Shown: positions 22,343-32,420, counted from the first letter of the stretch. The stretch: DNA of 64,000 nt from Paraoerskovia sediminicola (GCF_030296575.1 NZ_AP027729.1:186001-250000), one strand, 5' to 3'. The notes: generated by a model from the sequence alone, not told the origin. Program-made: numbers and translations.

Positions 22343-22507
22343 TCAGCCGACGCCCTTGAGCGCCTCGCTGAGCTCGCTGGCCTCGGTCGCGTTGAGCTCG
22401 ACCACCAGCCGGCCACCGCCCTCCAGGGGCACACGCATGACGATCCCGCGACCCTCCTTGGTCACCTCGAGCGGCCCGTCGCCCGTGCGTGGCTTCATCG
22501 CAGCCAT
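22343..22507 (-). CDS. DUF3117 small protein
   Basis: 54-residue protein nearly invariant in actinobacteria (Rv1211 type). Sequence begins MAAMKPRTGDGPLEVTKEGR and continues with IVMRVPLEGGGRLVVELNA. The ATG of MAAMKPR is chosen for its conservation and GGAG eight bases upstream; an ORF extension upstream is not conserved. Role is not established. It lies in the same neighbourhood as folP2 and the LOG protein, as in M. tuberculosis. Confidence 0.9.
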   Translation of the reverse strand: MAAMKPRTGDGPLEVTKEGRGIVMRVPLEGGGRLVVELNATEASELSEALKGVG

Positions 22508-22750
22508 GGGTGGCACTCCATTCATGTTCTGGTGCCGGCGACCCGCCGGCACGTGTCCGGCGGCAACCGCCGGAGCGGCACGATTCTCGTGGACCTCGCT
22601 CCGCGGAGGTCCAGGTCACAGTCTAGTTCACCGGCGGCGTGCCACGGACCCGACCTGCCGAGCGGCTACTGTGCCCGACCACCACCCGGCCACCGCCCTG
22701 CCACCGTGCCCGACCACCGTGCCCGACCACCGTTCGGCCGTGGACGGCCG

Positions 22751-23985
22751 TCACGGCGGCCACCCGGTCGGTGGCACGAGCTGCCAGAACGTCCAGACCC
22801 ACCAGACCTGCCCGCCGACCCCGGCGACGAGGACGGCGGCGAGCCAGAGCCTCGACCTCGTCCAGCCGACGAGGGCCGCCGCGAGCGGGAACGCCAGGAG
22901 CAGGAAGCGCACCAGGCTCGACCCGGGAGGGATCACGGCGACGAGGTACGCCAGGTACGCGCCGGTCCATGCCTGCATCTCCGGTCCGAGCCGGCGCATC
23001 ACGGGGCTGAGCACGACGGCCACGAACGCGAGCACGACGGCCAGCGCCAGCCAGGGCCCGACGTCGCCCCACAGCCAGCGAGGGATGTCGATCCACGGCT
23101 GGAACGGCACGATCCCGTCGCCGGCACGCCAGGCGGACTGCGTGCTGAAGTAGGCGTCGGGCTCCCCGTCCGCCACGACGCGACGAGCTGCCACAGCACC
23201 CCGGAGAGCACCGTGGCGCACAGCAGGACGGTGATCCGCAGCGGGTCGACCCACCAGCCGTCCCGTCGCTCGCCGCGCGTCGACCACCACTCCCGCGCCC
23301 GCATCGCCCCGTGCCAGACGACGACGCACGCCATCGGCAGCGCCACACCCCGCGAGAGCCCGAGCAGGAGCACCGACGCGGCGGCCCACTCGTACTGCCT
23401 GCGGACGATCAGGTAGAGCGTGACGGCGACCAGCAGGAGCGCGAGGCCCTCCGTGTACGCGGTCTGCAGCACCGGAGACGACGGGAACAGCGACACCACG
23501 GCGACGGTCGCGAGCGGGAGCCCTGGCCGCCGGGCGACCGCGCGGTCGGCCGTGCTCACCAAGCGGTGGACCACCAGCATCGCCGCCGCCCCGAGGAGCA
23601 GCGAGAGGGTCGGCGCCAGGACCTCCCAGCCGAGCCCGGTGAGCGCGGTCCCCGCGCGCACCAGCATCGGGTACAGCGGGTAGAACGCCCACGGGTTCTG
23701 CTGGACGGTCCCGTCGTCGCCGCGCGGGAGAGTCTCGGGGTACCCGTCCTCGCTGATGGTGCGGTACCAGGACGAGTCCCACATCAGGCCCGTCCAGTCG
23801 CTGTAGGACGGCGAGGCCGGGGTCCAGAGGTTCTCGACCTGGTGCGCGGCGACGGTCATGAGCACCACCGCGCTCACCGCCCGCGCAGCGCCGTACACCG
23901 CGAGGACCTGCACCCACCAGGGCCAGCCGCGCGGGTCGACCAGGCGCCGGCCGAGGGCGCGGTGAGACGTCGTCCGGCTGCTCAC
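22751..23985 (-). CDS. Polytopic GT-C/PIG-V-like membrane protein (frame broken once)
   Basis: ~411-residue protein with about ten membrane helices. The early motif LMWDSSWYRTISEDGYP with a downstream WAFYPLYPMLVR is typical of PIG-V-like mannosyltransferases and related GT-C lipid-linked-sugar enzymes; the acidic residue after the first helix would be catalytic in that fold. Frame changes near 23172–23185 between LCATVLSGVLWQLVA and DGEPDAYFSTQSAWRAGDG. Starts with GTG 7 bp after folP2-like gene. Glycosyltransferase activity is inference from the motif pattern. Confidence 0.65.
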
Positions 23986-23992
23986 GGGTGCC

Positions 23993-24970
23993 TCACCACA
24001 GGCCCCGGACGGCGCGCGCCGGCGGCAGGTCCCCGCGCAGCACAGCGACCATCTCGAGCACCCGCACGGTCTGTGCGACGTCGTGGGCGCGGAACACCCG
24101 CGCGCCGAGCCAGGCCGCGACGGCCGTGGCGGCGAGCGTCCCCTCCAGCCTCTCGTCGGCGGGCAGGTCCAACGACTCACCGATGAAGTCCTTGCGGGAC
24201 AGCGCCATCAGCAGCGGGTACCCCAGGCCTGCGAGCGCACCGGTCCTGCGGAGCAGGTGGAGCGAGTGCCAGGTGTTCTTGCCGAAGTCGTGGGTCGGGT
24301 CCACCAGGACCGACCGTGCCGGGACCCCGCACGCGACGGCGCGGCGCGCCGCGGCGGTCAGGTGCGCGACGGCGTCGAGCACGACGCCGTCGCGCGGGTC
24401 GGCCGGCGGGTCCCCGGTCTCCGGCGCCCGGTACTCGACCCGTACGGGGTCGGTACGTGGCCGCGCACCGCCCGTGTGGGAGCACACGACCCCGATGCCG
24501 TGCCGGCCGGCGACCTCGACGAGCCGGGGGTCGTGCCCGGCCCAGGTGTCGTTGATCAGGTCGGCGCCGGCGTCCGCCGCGGCGTCGGCCACCTCGGCGC
24601 GCCACGTGTCGACGCTGACCAGCAGGTCGGGGTGCTCGGCCCGGATGCGCCGCACGATGGGCACGACGCGGCGGACCTCCTCGGTCGCCGAGACCTCGGG
24701 CCCGACGCCCGCCCGGACGCCGCCCACGTCGACGATGGTCGCGCCGTGCAGGTCGGCCCGCTCGACCGCTGCCATGGCGGCACGGTCGTCGAGGGTCCGC
24801 GCCCCCGCGTAGAACGAGTCGTCGGTGCGGTTGACGATCGCCATGACCACGGGGCCGGGCCCGAGGTCGCGCCCGCGCAGCACCAGGGGCGCGGACGCCG
24901 GCGGGACGGATGCGGTCGACGTCGGTCCGTCGGCCGGTGCCCCGTCGTGCGCGTCGTTCTGACCGGTCAC
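23993..24970 (-). CDS. folP2: Dihydropteroate synthase paralogue, FolP2 type
   Basis: 325-residue TIM-barrel protein of the pterin-binding family. It reads VMAIVNRTDDSFYAGARTL where true DHPS has the N-V-T-P-D-S-F-S-D motif, then SVDTWRAEVADAAADAGADL, LINDTWAGHDP and DPTHDFGKNTWHSL. The whole pattern follows mycobacterial FolP2, a paralogue reported to lack DHPS activity, rather than FolP1. GTG overlaps the LOG gene stop (GTGA). A ~30-residue leader precedes the domain. So a role outside folate synthesis is likely. Confidence 0.82.
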   Translation of the reverse strand: MTGQNDAHDGAPADGPTSTASVPPASAPLVLRGRDLGPGPVVMAIVNRTDDSFYAGARTLDDRAAMAAVERADLHGATIVDVGGVRAGVGPEVSATEEVRRVVPIVRRIRAEHPDLLVSVDTWRAEVADAAADAGADLINDTWAGHDPRLVEVAGRHGIGVVCSHTGGARPRTDPVRVEYRAPETGDPPADPRDGVVLDAVAHLTAAARRAVACGVPARSVLVDPTHDFGKNTWHSLHLLRRTGALAGLGYPLLMALSRKDFIGESLDLPADERLEGTLAATAVAAWLGARVFRAHDVAQTVRVLEMVAVLRGDLPPARAVRGLW

Positions 24971-25881
24971 GCCTCGGAGGTCCCGGTCGCCGGCGCAGCG
25001 CCCGACGGTGCGTCCGACGGTGCACCCGACGCAGAGTCCGACGACGGCCCGTGCTCCCGCACGTCTTCGGCCGCCTCCGCCTCCGCAGCCGCCTCGGCTG
25101 CTTCCCGCACGGCGGCGGCCTCCTCGGCGGCGAGCTCCGCACCGCGGTCGCAGACGTACTGCACGGCATCGTCCGGGTCGTCGAAGACCCGGACGAGCTC
25201 CAGGTCGTGCTCCGAGATCATGCCCCGGGGCAGGACGACGTCCCGCGCCCAGTCGAGCAGGCCCTGCCAGAAGTCGCTCCCGACGAGGGCCACCGGGAAC
25301 TCGGTGACCTTGTGCGTCTGGACGAGCGTGAGCGCCTCGAACAGCTCGTCGAACGTGCCGAATCCGCCGGGGAGCACGACGAAGCCCTGGGAGTACTTCA
25401 CGAACATCATCTTGCGCGTGAAGAAGTAGCGGAAGCTGATCCCGAGGTTGACGTGCTCGTTGACGCCCTGCTCGAACGGGAGCTCGATCCCGAGGCCGAC
25501 CGACGTCCCCCCGGCCTCGGACGCGCCCTTGTTCGCGGCCTCCATGATCCCCGGACCACCGCCGGTGATGACGGAGTAGCCCTCCTCGACCAGACGTCGT
25601 CCGACCGTCTCGGCGAGCGCGAAGTCGGGGTGGTCGGGCTTGGTCCGGGCGGACCCGAAGACGGAGACCGCGGGTCCGAGCTCGGCGAGCGCGCCGAAGC
25701 CCTCGACGAACTCGCTCTGGATGCGCAGGACCCGCCACGGGTCGCTGTGGACCCAGTCGGCGTCCTCCTTCGTGTCGAGGAGGCGCGCGTCCGTGGTCTG
25801 GCGCGGGATCTGGGTGCCGCGCAGCAGCACGGGCCCCTTGCGGTAGCCGGAGCCCGACTGAGGAAGGCCTTCGTCGCTCAT
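24967..25881 (-). CDS. LOG family protein (TIGR00730)
   Basis: 304-residue Rossmann-fold protein of the LOG/lysine-decarboxylase-like family. The nucleotide-binding GGGPGIMEAANKGASEAGG lies near residue 108 and the catalytic motif PGGFGTFDELFEALT near 170. Family members act as cytokinin-riboside-5'-phosphate phosphoribohydrolases or AMP hydrolases. This one carries an extra acidic, Ala/Glu-rich then Ser/Ala/Pro-rich tail of ~60 residues. ATG start; overlaps folP2 downstream. Confidence 0.88.
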   Translation of the reverse strand: MSDEGLPQSGSGYRKGPVLLRGTQIPRQTTDARLLDTKEDADWVHSDPWRVLRIQSEFVEGFGALAELGPAVSVFGSARTKPDHPDFALAETVGRRLVEEGYSVITGGGPGIMEAANKGASEAGGTSVGLGIELPFEQGVNEHVNLGISFRYFFTRKMMFVKYSQGFVVLPGGFGTFDELFEALTLVQTHKVTEFPVALVGSDFWQGLLDWARDVVLPRGMISEHDLELVRVFDDPDDAVQYVCDRGAELAAEEAAAVREAAEAAAEAEAAEDVREHGPSSDSASGAPSDAPSGAAPATGTSEA

Positions 25882-25966
25882 GCGCACGAGCCTACGGCCG
25901 GCCGGGACGTGGTGGGCGGCACCAGGGCGCACGTGTCCGGCGAACGGCCGGTGAACGCTCGGTGCC

Positions 25967-27102
25967 TCACCCGGCCAGCCAGGAGCGCAGGGCCGAGTAG
26001 CAGGTCCGGACGTCGGAGACCGGGCAGTGCTCGTCGTCCTTGTGCGCCAGGAGCGGGTCGCCAGGGCCGAAGTTCACGGCCGGGACCCCGAGCGCGGAGA
26101 AGCGGGCGACGTCGGTCCACCCCTGCTTGGCGGCGGGCGCGACGCCGGTGAGCGCCTGGACCGTGTCCGCGAACTCGCGGGCCAGCGGCGCGTCGAGCCC
26201 GGGACGGGCCCCGGGCGCCGCGTCCGTGACCCGGACGTCGAAGCCGTCGAACAGCTCGCGGACGTGGGCCTCCGCCTGCTCGAGCGACAGCGACGGTGCG
26301 AAGCGATAGTTCACGGTCACGGTGCACAGGTCGGGGACGACGTTCCCCGCGAGCCCGCCCGAGATCCCGACCGCGCTCATCCCCTCGCGGTAGACCAGCC
26401 CGTCGACCTCGACGTCCTGCGCCTCGTAGTCGTCGAGCCGAGCGAGGACCTCGGCGGCGGCGTGGATCGCGTTGACCCCCATCCACGGCCGGCCTGAGTG
26501 CGCCGCGACCCCGGTGGTCGTGACCTCGACGCGCAGCGTCCCCTTGCAGCCGCCCTCGATGCCCGCGTTCGTCGCCTCCCCCAGGATCGCCAGGTCCCCG
26601 ACGAGCAGCTCCGGGTGGTGGTCGACGAGCCGGCCGAGCCCGTTGAGGTGCGCGGCGACCTCCTCGTGGTCGTAGAACACCCAGGTGACGTCGACGACCG
26701 GGTCCGTGAGCTCGACGGCGAGCGCGAGCTGGACCGAGAGCCCGCCCTTCATGTCGACCGTGCCGCGGCCCCAGAGCACCGCGTCGTCGCCGGTGCCCTC
26801 GGTCCACGTCGGGACGTTCGGCGGGTCGGTGAGCGGAACCGTGTCCAGGTGCCCCGCCACGACCACCCTCCGGTCGCGCCCGAGCGTGGTCCGCGCGACG
26901 ATCGCGTCGCCGTCCCGCAGGACCGTGAGGTGGTCGCACGCGCGCAGGGCCGCCTCCACCGCGTCGGCGAGCGGTCCCTCGTCGCCGCTGACGGACGGGG
27001 CGTCGCAGACCACGCGCCAGAGGTCCACCAGGTCACCGGCGGGGTCGAGGGAGATCGGTGCGGGAGCCGCGGCGTCGTGCCGTCCGGGGTCTGGTCGTCC
27101 AT
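25967..27102 (-). CDS. dapE: Succinyl-diaminopimelate desuccinylase
   Basis: M20A metalloenzyme removing succinate from N-succinyl-LL-DAP in the lysine/peptidoglycan pathway. Motifs: [41 protein letters not shown] and [19 protein letters not shown]. In-frame start codons allow only GTG at 27028, but homologues begin with L-D-P-x-G-D before it; that segment exists here behind ATG 27102 if one base is added at the G4 run 27086–27089. Divergent from dapD across 48 bp, an arrangement conserved in actinobacteria. Confidence 0.9.
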
Positions 27103-27150
27103 GCCCCGGACCCTACCGGCAGGCTCCCGCGCGCCGACTACGCTGGACGC

Positions 27151-28134
27151 ATGACTTCTGAGCAGCAGACCGCCGGCACCACCGTCCGCTCCGCCTGGGC
27201 CGACGGCCTCGCGACCGTCACGGCCGACGGCGTGACCCTGGACGTCTGGTACCCGGCCCCGGCCCTCGGGGCCGCTCCCGACAGCCCGGCTCCGGCGTCC
27301 CTGACGGTGCTCGAGGAGACCGACGAGGCGCGCCGCGTGTCCCTCGTGGTCGTCCGCACCGAGGTCGACCTCGACGCGGCGCCGGCCGACACGGCCGACG
27401 CCTACCTGCGGCTCCACCTGCTCTCCCACCGTCTCGTCCGGCCGCACGGGCTGAACCTCGACGGGCTGTTCGGCGTGCTCGCCAACGTCGTGTGGACGAG
27501 CCAGGGCCCCTGCGCCGTCGAGGGCTTCGAGGAGACCCGGCTGCGGCTGCGCGCGGCGACCGGGATGCCGGTCACGGTCTACGGCGTGGACAAGTTCCCG
27601 CGGATGGTCGACTACGTCGTCCCCACCGGTGTCCGCGTCGCCGACGCCGACCGCGTCCGCCTCGGCGCCCACCTCGCCTCGGGCACCACGGTCATGCACG
27701 AGGGCTTCGTGAACTTCAACGCCGGGACGCTCGGCCACTCGATGGTCGAGGGCCGCATCTCCGCGGGCGTCCTCGTCGGCGAGGGCTCCGACGTCGGTGG
27801 CGGCGCCTCGATCATGGGGACCCTCTCGGGCGGTGGCAAGGAGGTCGTCTCGATCGGCGAGCGTTCCCTCCTGGGCGCGAACTCCGGCCTCGGGATCCAG
27901 CTCGGCGACGACTGCGTCGTCGAGGCCGGCCTCTACGTGACCGCCGGGACCAAGGTGACGGTCGTGGGGACGGGGCAGCCGGGGTCGGACGACGGCCCGA
28001 CCGTCGTGAAGGCCCGCGAGCTCTCGGGGCGCGACAACCTCCTGTTCCGGCGCAACTCCGTGACCGGCGGCGTCGAGGTGGTCGCGCGCGCCGGGACGGG
28101 CGTCGAGCTGAACGCCGCGCTGCACGCCAACTGA
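27151..28134 (+). CDS. dapD: Tetrahydrodipicolinate N-succinyltransferase, actinobacterial type
   Basis: Transfers succinyl from succinyl-CoA to tetrahydrodipicolinate; forms a trimer with a left-handed beta-helix. 327 residues, intact. Hexapeptide-repeat region runs from about residue 165 to 275 ([52 protein letters not shown]). The N-terminal domain is the DapD_N form seen in actinobacteria rather than the proteobacterial type. Supplies the substrate chain used by DapC and DapE, both in this window. Confidence 0.95.
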   Translation: MTSEQQTAGTTVRSAWADGLATVTADGVTLDVWYPAPALGAAPDSPAPASLTVLEETDEARRVSLVVVRTEVDLDAAPADTADAYLRLHLLSHRLVRPHGLNLDGLFGVLANVVWTSQGPCAVEGFEETRLRLRAATGMPVTVYGVDKFPRMVDYVVPTGVRVADADRVRLGAHLASGTTVMHEGFVNFNAGTLGHSMVEGRISAGVLVGEGSDVGGGASIMGTLSGGGKEVVSIGERSLLGANSGLGIQLGDDCVVEAGLYVTAGTKVTVVGTGQPGSDDGPTVVKARELSGRDNLLFRRNSVTGGVEVVARAGTGVELNAALHAN

Positions 28135-28208
28135 CGAGGCGCGCAGGTGCCCCGAGCAGTGGCAGGACCGCAGCCGCCGGTGCTGCCGGCGTCGCCGGAG
28201 TCGCGGGC

Positions 28209-29168
28209 ATGAGGGCGCGGACCGTGGTGGGCGGCGCGGTCGCGACCGTCGTCGTGGGCGGGCTCGCCGTCGGCGGGGTCGTCGCCGCGCTGCACCTGCT
28301 CGACGTCGAGCCGCCGGTCGACGAGCGCTGCGTCGCCGCGGTCGACGGCGTGAACACCGGTCTCGAGCCCGAGCAGGCCGACAACGCGGCGCTGGTCGCG
28401 CTCACCGCGGTGCGCCGCGAGATGCCGGCGCGCGCCGCGACGATCGGCCTCGCCACCGCGTACGGCGAGTCCCGGCTGCGCAACCTCGACCACGGGGACC
28501 GCGACTCGCTCGGGATGTTCCAGCAGCGCCCCTCGCAGGGCTGGGGGACGGTCGACGAGGTCCAGGACCCGGTCTACGCGACGAACACGTTCTACGACGC
28601 GCTCGAGAAGGTCGACGGGTACGAGGAGCTGCGGGTCACCGAGGCGGCGTGGGCCGTCCAGCGCTCCGCGTTCCCCGAGGGTTACCAGCCTTTCGCGGAC
28701 CGCTCGCGCGCCTGGGCCTCGGCCCTCACGGGGTACTCCCCGGCGACCCTGACCTGCCTGCTGCGGGGCGTCGCCAGTCCGGCGGCGGCGGCGGACGCCG
28801 TCAGCGGGTTCACCGAGCGGGTGACACGTGACCTGGGCGACGTCCCGGTGGAGGAGCAGGCGGCGGCCCCGGACGACGGCTCGGGAGCAGCGAACGGTGG
28901 TGAGGACGGCGGGGACGCCGACCCGCGCGCGACCGTCGTCGTGCACGCGACCGGGTTCGGCGGGACCGGGGAGGACGATGCCGTGCGGATGTCCTGGGCC
29001 GTGGCGCAGTGGGCGGTCTCGACCGCGTCGACGACCGACGCCGTCGCGGTCACCGTCGACGGACGACGCTGGGTCCGCGGCGAGGACGGCTGGGTCACGG
29101 ACGCGGCGGGCACCGAGGAGCTCCCTGCGGGGAGCGTGCGCGTGGACCTCGCCGTGGCGACCGCCTGA
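28209..29168 (+). CDS. Conserved secreted protein with lysozyme-like domain
   Basis: 319-residue protein with an N-terminal signal anchor (TVVGGAVATVVVGGLAVGGV) and an extracellular domain. The segment IGLATAYGESRLRNLDHGDR followed by DSLGMFQQRPSQGWGT resembles the active-site face of lysozyme-like/transglycosylase folds, with Glu in GES as possible acid. The last ~100 residues are acidic, Gly-rich and lead to a small beta-rich end. Similar proteins sit next to dapD in other actinobacteria; catalysis is unproven. Confidence 0.72.
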   Translation: MRARTVVGGAVATVVVGGLAVGGVVAALHLLDVEPPVDERCVAAVDGVNTGLEPEQADNAALVALTAVRREMPARAATIGLATAYGESRLRNLDHGDRDSLGMFQQRPSQGWGTVDEVQDPVYATNTFYDALEKVDGYEELRVTEAAWAVQRSAFPEGYQPFADRSRAWASALTGYSPATLTCLLRGVASPAAAADAVSGFTERVTRDLGDVPVEEQAAAPDDGSGAANGGEDGGDADPRATVVVHATGFGGTGEDDAVRMSWAVAQWAVSTASTTDAVAVTVDGRRWVRGEDGWVTDAAGTEELPAGSVRVDLAVATA

Positions 29169-29198
29169 GCGGCCGCCACGGGCGACTGAGGAGCTGCG

Positions 29199-30497
29199 TC
29201 AGCGCTGGTCGAGCGGCACGTAGTCGCGCTCGGTGGCACCGGTGTAGATCTGCCGGGGGCGGCCGATCTTCGTCTCGGGGTCGTTCTGCATCTCCCGCCA
29301 CTGGGCGATCCAGCCGGGCATGCGGCCGAGCGCGAACAGCGGGGTGAACATCGCCGGGGCGAAGCCCATCGCCTTGTAGATCAGACCCGTGTAGAAGTCG
29401 ACGTTCGGGTAGAGCTTGCGCTCGATGAAGTAGTCGTCGTTGAGCGCGATCTCCTCGAGCCCCATCGCGATGTCGAGGAGCTGGTCGTTCTTGCCGAGGC
29501 TCTCCAGGACGGCGTGCGCGCTCTCCTTGACGATCGCGGCGCGGGGGTCGTAGTTCTTGTAGACGCGGTGCCCGAACCCCATGAGGCGGACGCCGTCCTC
29601 CTTGTTCTTGACCTTGGTCATGAAGGAGTCCACGTCGACGTCGCTGCCCTGGATCTGCTGGAGCATCGTCAGCACGGACTCGTTGGCCCCGCCGTGCAGC
29701 GGCCCCGACAGCGCGTTGACCCCGGCGGCGACCGACGCGTAGAGGTTGGCGTTGCTCGAGCCGACCATGCGCACCGTGGACGTCGAGCAGTTCTGCTCGT
29801 GGTCCGCGTGCAGGATCAGCAGCTTGTCGAGGGCGTCGACGACGACCGGGTCGGCCTGGTACTCCATGTACGGACGCGCGAACGTCATCCGCAGGAAGTC
29901 GTCGACGTACCCGCGCGAGTAGTCCGGGTACAGGAGCGGCTCACCCGCGCGGCGTCGGTGCAGGTACGACGTGATGGTGCGGGTCTTCGCGAGGAGGAGC
30001 ACCGTGGCGAGCTCGACGGTCTCGGGGTCGTGCGGGTCGAGCGACTCCGGGTAGAACGTGGAGAGCGCGTTGATCCCGGAGGCGAGCACCGCCATCGGGT
30101 GGCCGTCGCGCGGGAACGTCCCCATGAAGGTGCGGAAGTCCTCGTGGACGAACGTGTGACGGTTCACCCGGTCCACGAACGCGTCGAGCGTCGCGCTGTC
30201 GGGGAGCTCGCCGTGGATCAGCAGGTACGCGACCTCGAGGAAGTTCGAGCCCGACGCGAGCTGGTCGATCGAGTAGCCGCGGTAGCGCAGGATCCCGGCG
30301 TCGCCGTCGATGTACGTGATGTCCGAGGAGCACGACGCGGTGTTCGTGAACCCGGGGTCCACCGTGACCATGCCTGTCGTCTTCATCAGGCTGGAGACGA
30401 CGATCCCGTCGTTGCCCTCGGTCGCGGGGACGACCGGGAGGTCCTGCGTCGTCCCGCCGGCGGTGAGCTGCACCGACTCGCTGGAGGTGCTGGTCAT
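29199..30497 (-). CDS. gltA: Citrate synthase
   Basis: Condenses acetyl-CoA with oxaloacetate at the TCA-cycle entry. 432 residues, hexameric type I length. Catalytic histidines and acid fall in ILHADHEQNCSTSTVR, SGPLHGGANESV and LMGFGHRVYKNYDPR, with substrate arginine region RKLYPNVDFYTG. AAAGGA lies before the ATG. The 270-bp upstream region contains a CRP/GlxR-like palindrome and, in the leader, a small GCACCC/GGGTGC hairpin at 30526–30541. Confidence 0.97.
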   Translation of the reverse strand: MTSTSSESVQLTAGGTTQDLPVVPATEGNDGIVVSSLMKTTGMVTVDPGFTNTASCSSDITYIDGDAGILRYRGYSIDQLASGSNFLEVAYLLIHGELPDSATLDAFVDRVNRHTFVHEDFRTFMGTFPRDGHPMAVLASGINALSTFYPESLDPHDPETVELATVLLLAKTRTITSYLHRRRAGEPLLYPDYSRGYVDDFLRMTFARPYMEYQADPVVVDALDKLLILHADHEQNCSTSTVRMVGSSNANLYASVAAGVNALSGPLHGGANESVLTMLQQIQGSDVDVDSFMTKVKNKEDGVRLMGFGHRVYKNYDPRAAIVKESAHAVLESLGKNDQLLDIAMGLEEIALNDDYFIERKLYPNVDFYTGLIYKAMGFAPAMFTPLFALGRMPGWIAQWREMQNDPETKIGRPRQIYTGATERDYVPLDQR

Positions 30498-30688
30498 GGG
30501 TGTCCTTTCAGAGGTCCGTCACCTGGCACCCGGTCGGGTGCAGGCTCGGACCGGTCCGTGTGGAGTTCGTCCGCTCGCTGCGTGGCGAGTGCGGGCACAC
30601 GCGCGGGGACGTCGCTGCCCAGTCGTGACGGTATCCCGGAACATTCGCACGTGACCAATCCCCCACCGTCACAAGACCCTCACATCGC

Positions 30689-30704
30689 TGTGATCCGAGT
30701 CACA
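30689..30704. promoter_or_regulatory. CRP/GlxR-like operator upstream of gltA
   Basis: TGTGATCCGAGTCACA has both perfect TGTGA and TCACA half-sites with the right 6-bp spacing. It lies about 190 bp upstream of the citrate synthase start, between gltA and the end of dapC. GlxR is known to bind upstream of gltA in Corynebacterium glutamicum. Confidence 0.6.
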
Positions 30705-30767
30705 CTGCGCGACGTCGACGGCGAGTTCCCGACGGCTCCGCCGCAGGTCAAGCGCCGGAATCGCGGG

Positions 30768-31937
30768 TCACGCACCCGTCAAGCGGGCTGCGGCCTCGGC
30801 GACCGCCGAGTCCGTCGCCGTGAGGGCCACGCGCACGTGCGAGGCGCCCGCCGGGCCGTAGAAGACTCCCGGACCGCAGAGGATCCCGAGGTCGGCCAGC
30901 CCGCCGACCACCTGCCAGCACGGCGCCTCGCTCGGGTCCGAGCCGGGCCGGGCCCCGCCCGCTGCGGGCTCGGGCCCGTCCGGGCGGACCCACAGGTACA
31001 GCCCGGCCTCGGACCGGTCGACCACGAGCCCTGCCGCGGCGACGCCGTCGAGCAGCATCGCCCGCCGACGCCGGTAGGTCTCCCGCTGCGCGGCGACGTG
31101 GTCGTCGTCGTCGAGGGCGGCACGCATCGCGGCCTGCACGGGCGCCGGGACGATCATCCCGAGGTGCTTGCGGGTCGCGAGGAGGTCGGAGACCAGCGTC
31201 GGGTCGCCGGCGACGAACGCGGCGCGGTACCCCGCGACGTTCGACTGCTTCGACAGCGAGTACACGGTGAGCAGCCCGTCGTGGGACCCGCCGCAGACCT
31301 CGGGGTCGAGGATGCTCGGCGTCGCCGAGCGGTCGTACGGCGCGCTCCACCCGAGCTCGGCGTAGCACTCGTCGCTCGCGACGACGGCGCCGATCTCCCG
31401 GGCCGCGGCGACGACGCGGGCCAGGTGCTCACGGTCCGCGACCGCGCCGGTCGGGTTCGACGGCGAGTTCACCCAGACCAGGCGGACGTCCCTTCGCCCC
31501 GCCCAGGCGTCGACGTCGTCGGTCGCGAGCGCCGTCGCCCCCGCGAGCCGCGCGCCGACGTCGTAGGTCGGGTACGCCACCGCAGGATGCACGACGACGT
31601 CTCCCGGGCCGAGCCGCAGCAGCGACGGGAGCAACCCCACCAGCTCCTTCGAGCCCAGGGTCGGGAGCACCGCGTCCGGGTCGAGGTCCGGGACCCCACG
31701 GCGACGGGCGAACCACGCCGCCACGGACTCACGCAGCGCCGGGGTGCCGTGCGTCGTCGGGTACCCGGGCGCGTCGGACGCCGAGGCGAGCGCGTCGCGC
31801 ACGACCGCGGGGGTCGGGTCGACGGGGGTGCCGACGGAGAGGTCGACCAACCCACCGGGATGGCTCCGCGCACGCGCCACGTACGGAGCGAGCGTGTCCC
31901 AGGGGTAGGCGAGCCCAGTCAGGTCGCCGAGGCCCAC
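30768..31937 (-). CDS. dapC: Succinyldiaminopimelate transaminase
   Basis: PLP-dependent class I/II aminotransferase of the actinobacterial DapC type, 389 residues. PLP-site features: SKQSNVAGYRAAFVAG contains the Schiff-base lysine, WVNSPSNPTGAV and SDECYAELGW bracket the cofactor, and a conserved Arg lies in LWVRPDG. GTG is chosen at VGLGDLTGLAYPWDTL, just after the ferredoxin stop. The continuous reading frame with ferredoxin comes from a missing base in the ferredoxin tail and is not taken as a real fusion. Confidence 0.9.
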   Translation of the reverse strand: MGLGDLTGLAYPWDTLAPYVARARSHPGGLVDLSVGTPVDPTPAVVRDALASASDAPGYPTTHGTPALRESVAAWFARRRGVPDLDPDAVLPTLGSKELVGLLPSLLRLGPGDVVVHPAVAYPTYDVGARLAGATALATDDVDAWAGRRDVRLVWVNSPSNPTGAVADREHLARVVAAAREIGAVVASDECYAELGWSAPYDRSATPSILDPEVCGGSHDGLLTVYSLSKQSNVAGYRAAFVAGDPTLVSDLLATRKHLGMIVPAPVQAAMRAALDDDDHVAAQRETYRRRRAMLLDGVAAAGLVVDRSEAGLYLWVRPDGPEPAAGGARPGSDPSEAPCWQVVGGLADLGILCGPGVFYGPAGASHVRVALTATDSAVAEAAARLTGA

Positions 31938-31944
31938 CGGAGGA

Positions 31945-32267
31945 TCAGCCCTCGGCCTGCGGGGGAGCGCGGCGATCATCGGGTCGTCCTTGGGGATCAG
32001 GCCCATCTTCGCCGCACCGCCGGGCGAACCGAGGTCGTCGAAGAACTCGACGTTGGCGCGGTAGTAGTCGCTCCACTCCTCCGGGACGTCGTCCTCGTAG
32101 TAGATCGCCTCGACGGGGCAGACCGGCTCGCACGCACCGCAGTCGACGCACTCGTCCGGGTGGATGTAGAGCGACCGGTCACCCTCGTAGATGCAGTCGA
32201 CAGGACACTCCTCGACGCACGCCTTGTCCTTGACATCGACGCACGGCAGAGCGATCACGTAGGTCAC
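31945..32267 (-). CDS. fdxA: 7Fe ferredoxin (frame lost in last codons)
   Basis: Small electron carrier with one [3Fe-4S] and one [4Fe-4S] cluster. Cysteines are arranged as PCVDVKDKACVEECPVDCI followed by CVDCGACEPVCPVEAIYY, then a C-terminal alpha-helical tail typical of the ~107-residue actinobacterial FdxA/FdxC. At the G5 run 31961–31965 (plus strand) one base is missing; with it, the protein ends LPPQAEG and stops. GTG start has AAGGA upstream. Next to dapC as in M. tuberculosis Rv1177–Rv1178. Confidence 0.93.
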
Positions 32268-32420
32268 GGCGCTGTCCTTCCAAGGTCAGGGGGCGGGCGC
32301 ACGGTCTCGTGCACACTGGAACCCTAGTATCCCCCGCGCCCCACGCTCGCCCGTGCGCCGTCCAGCCGCCGGACCATCGCAACGAGCCCGTACGCCCGAC
32401 CGACCGAGACCTGGAGCACC

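Noticed and set aside
30768-32267. Apparent ferredoxin–aminotransferase (FdxA–DapC) fusion
   Set aside because: Adding one base at 31961–31965 gives the normal ferredoxin end LPPQAEG and stop at the usual ~107 residues, and DapC starts at a GTG eight bases later.
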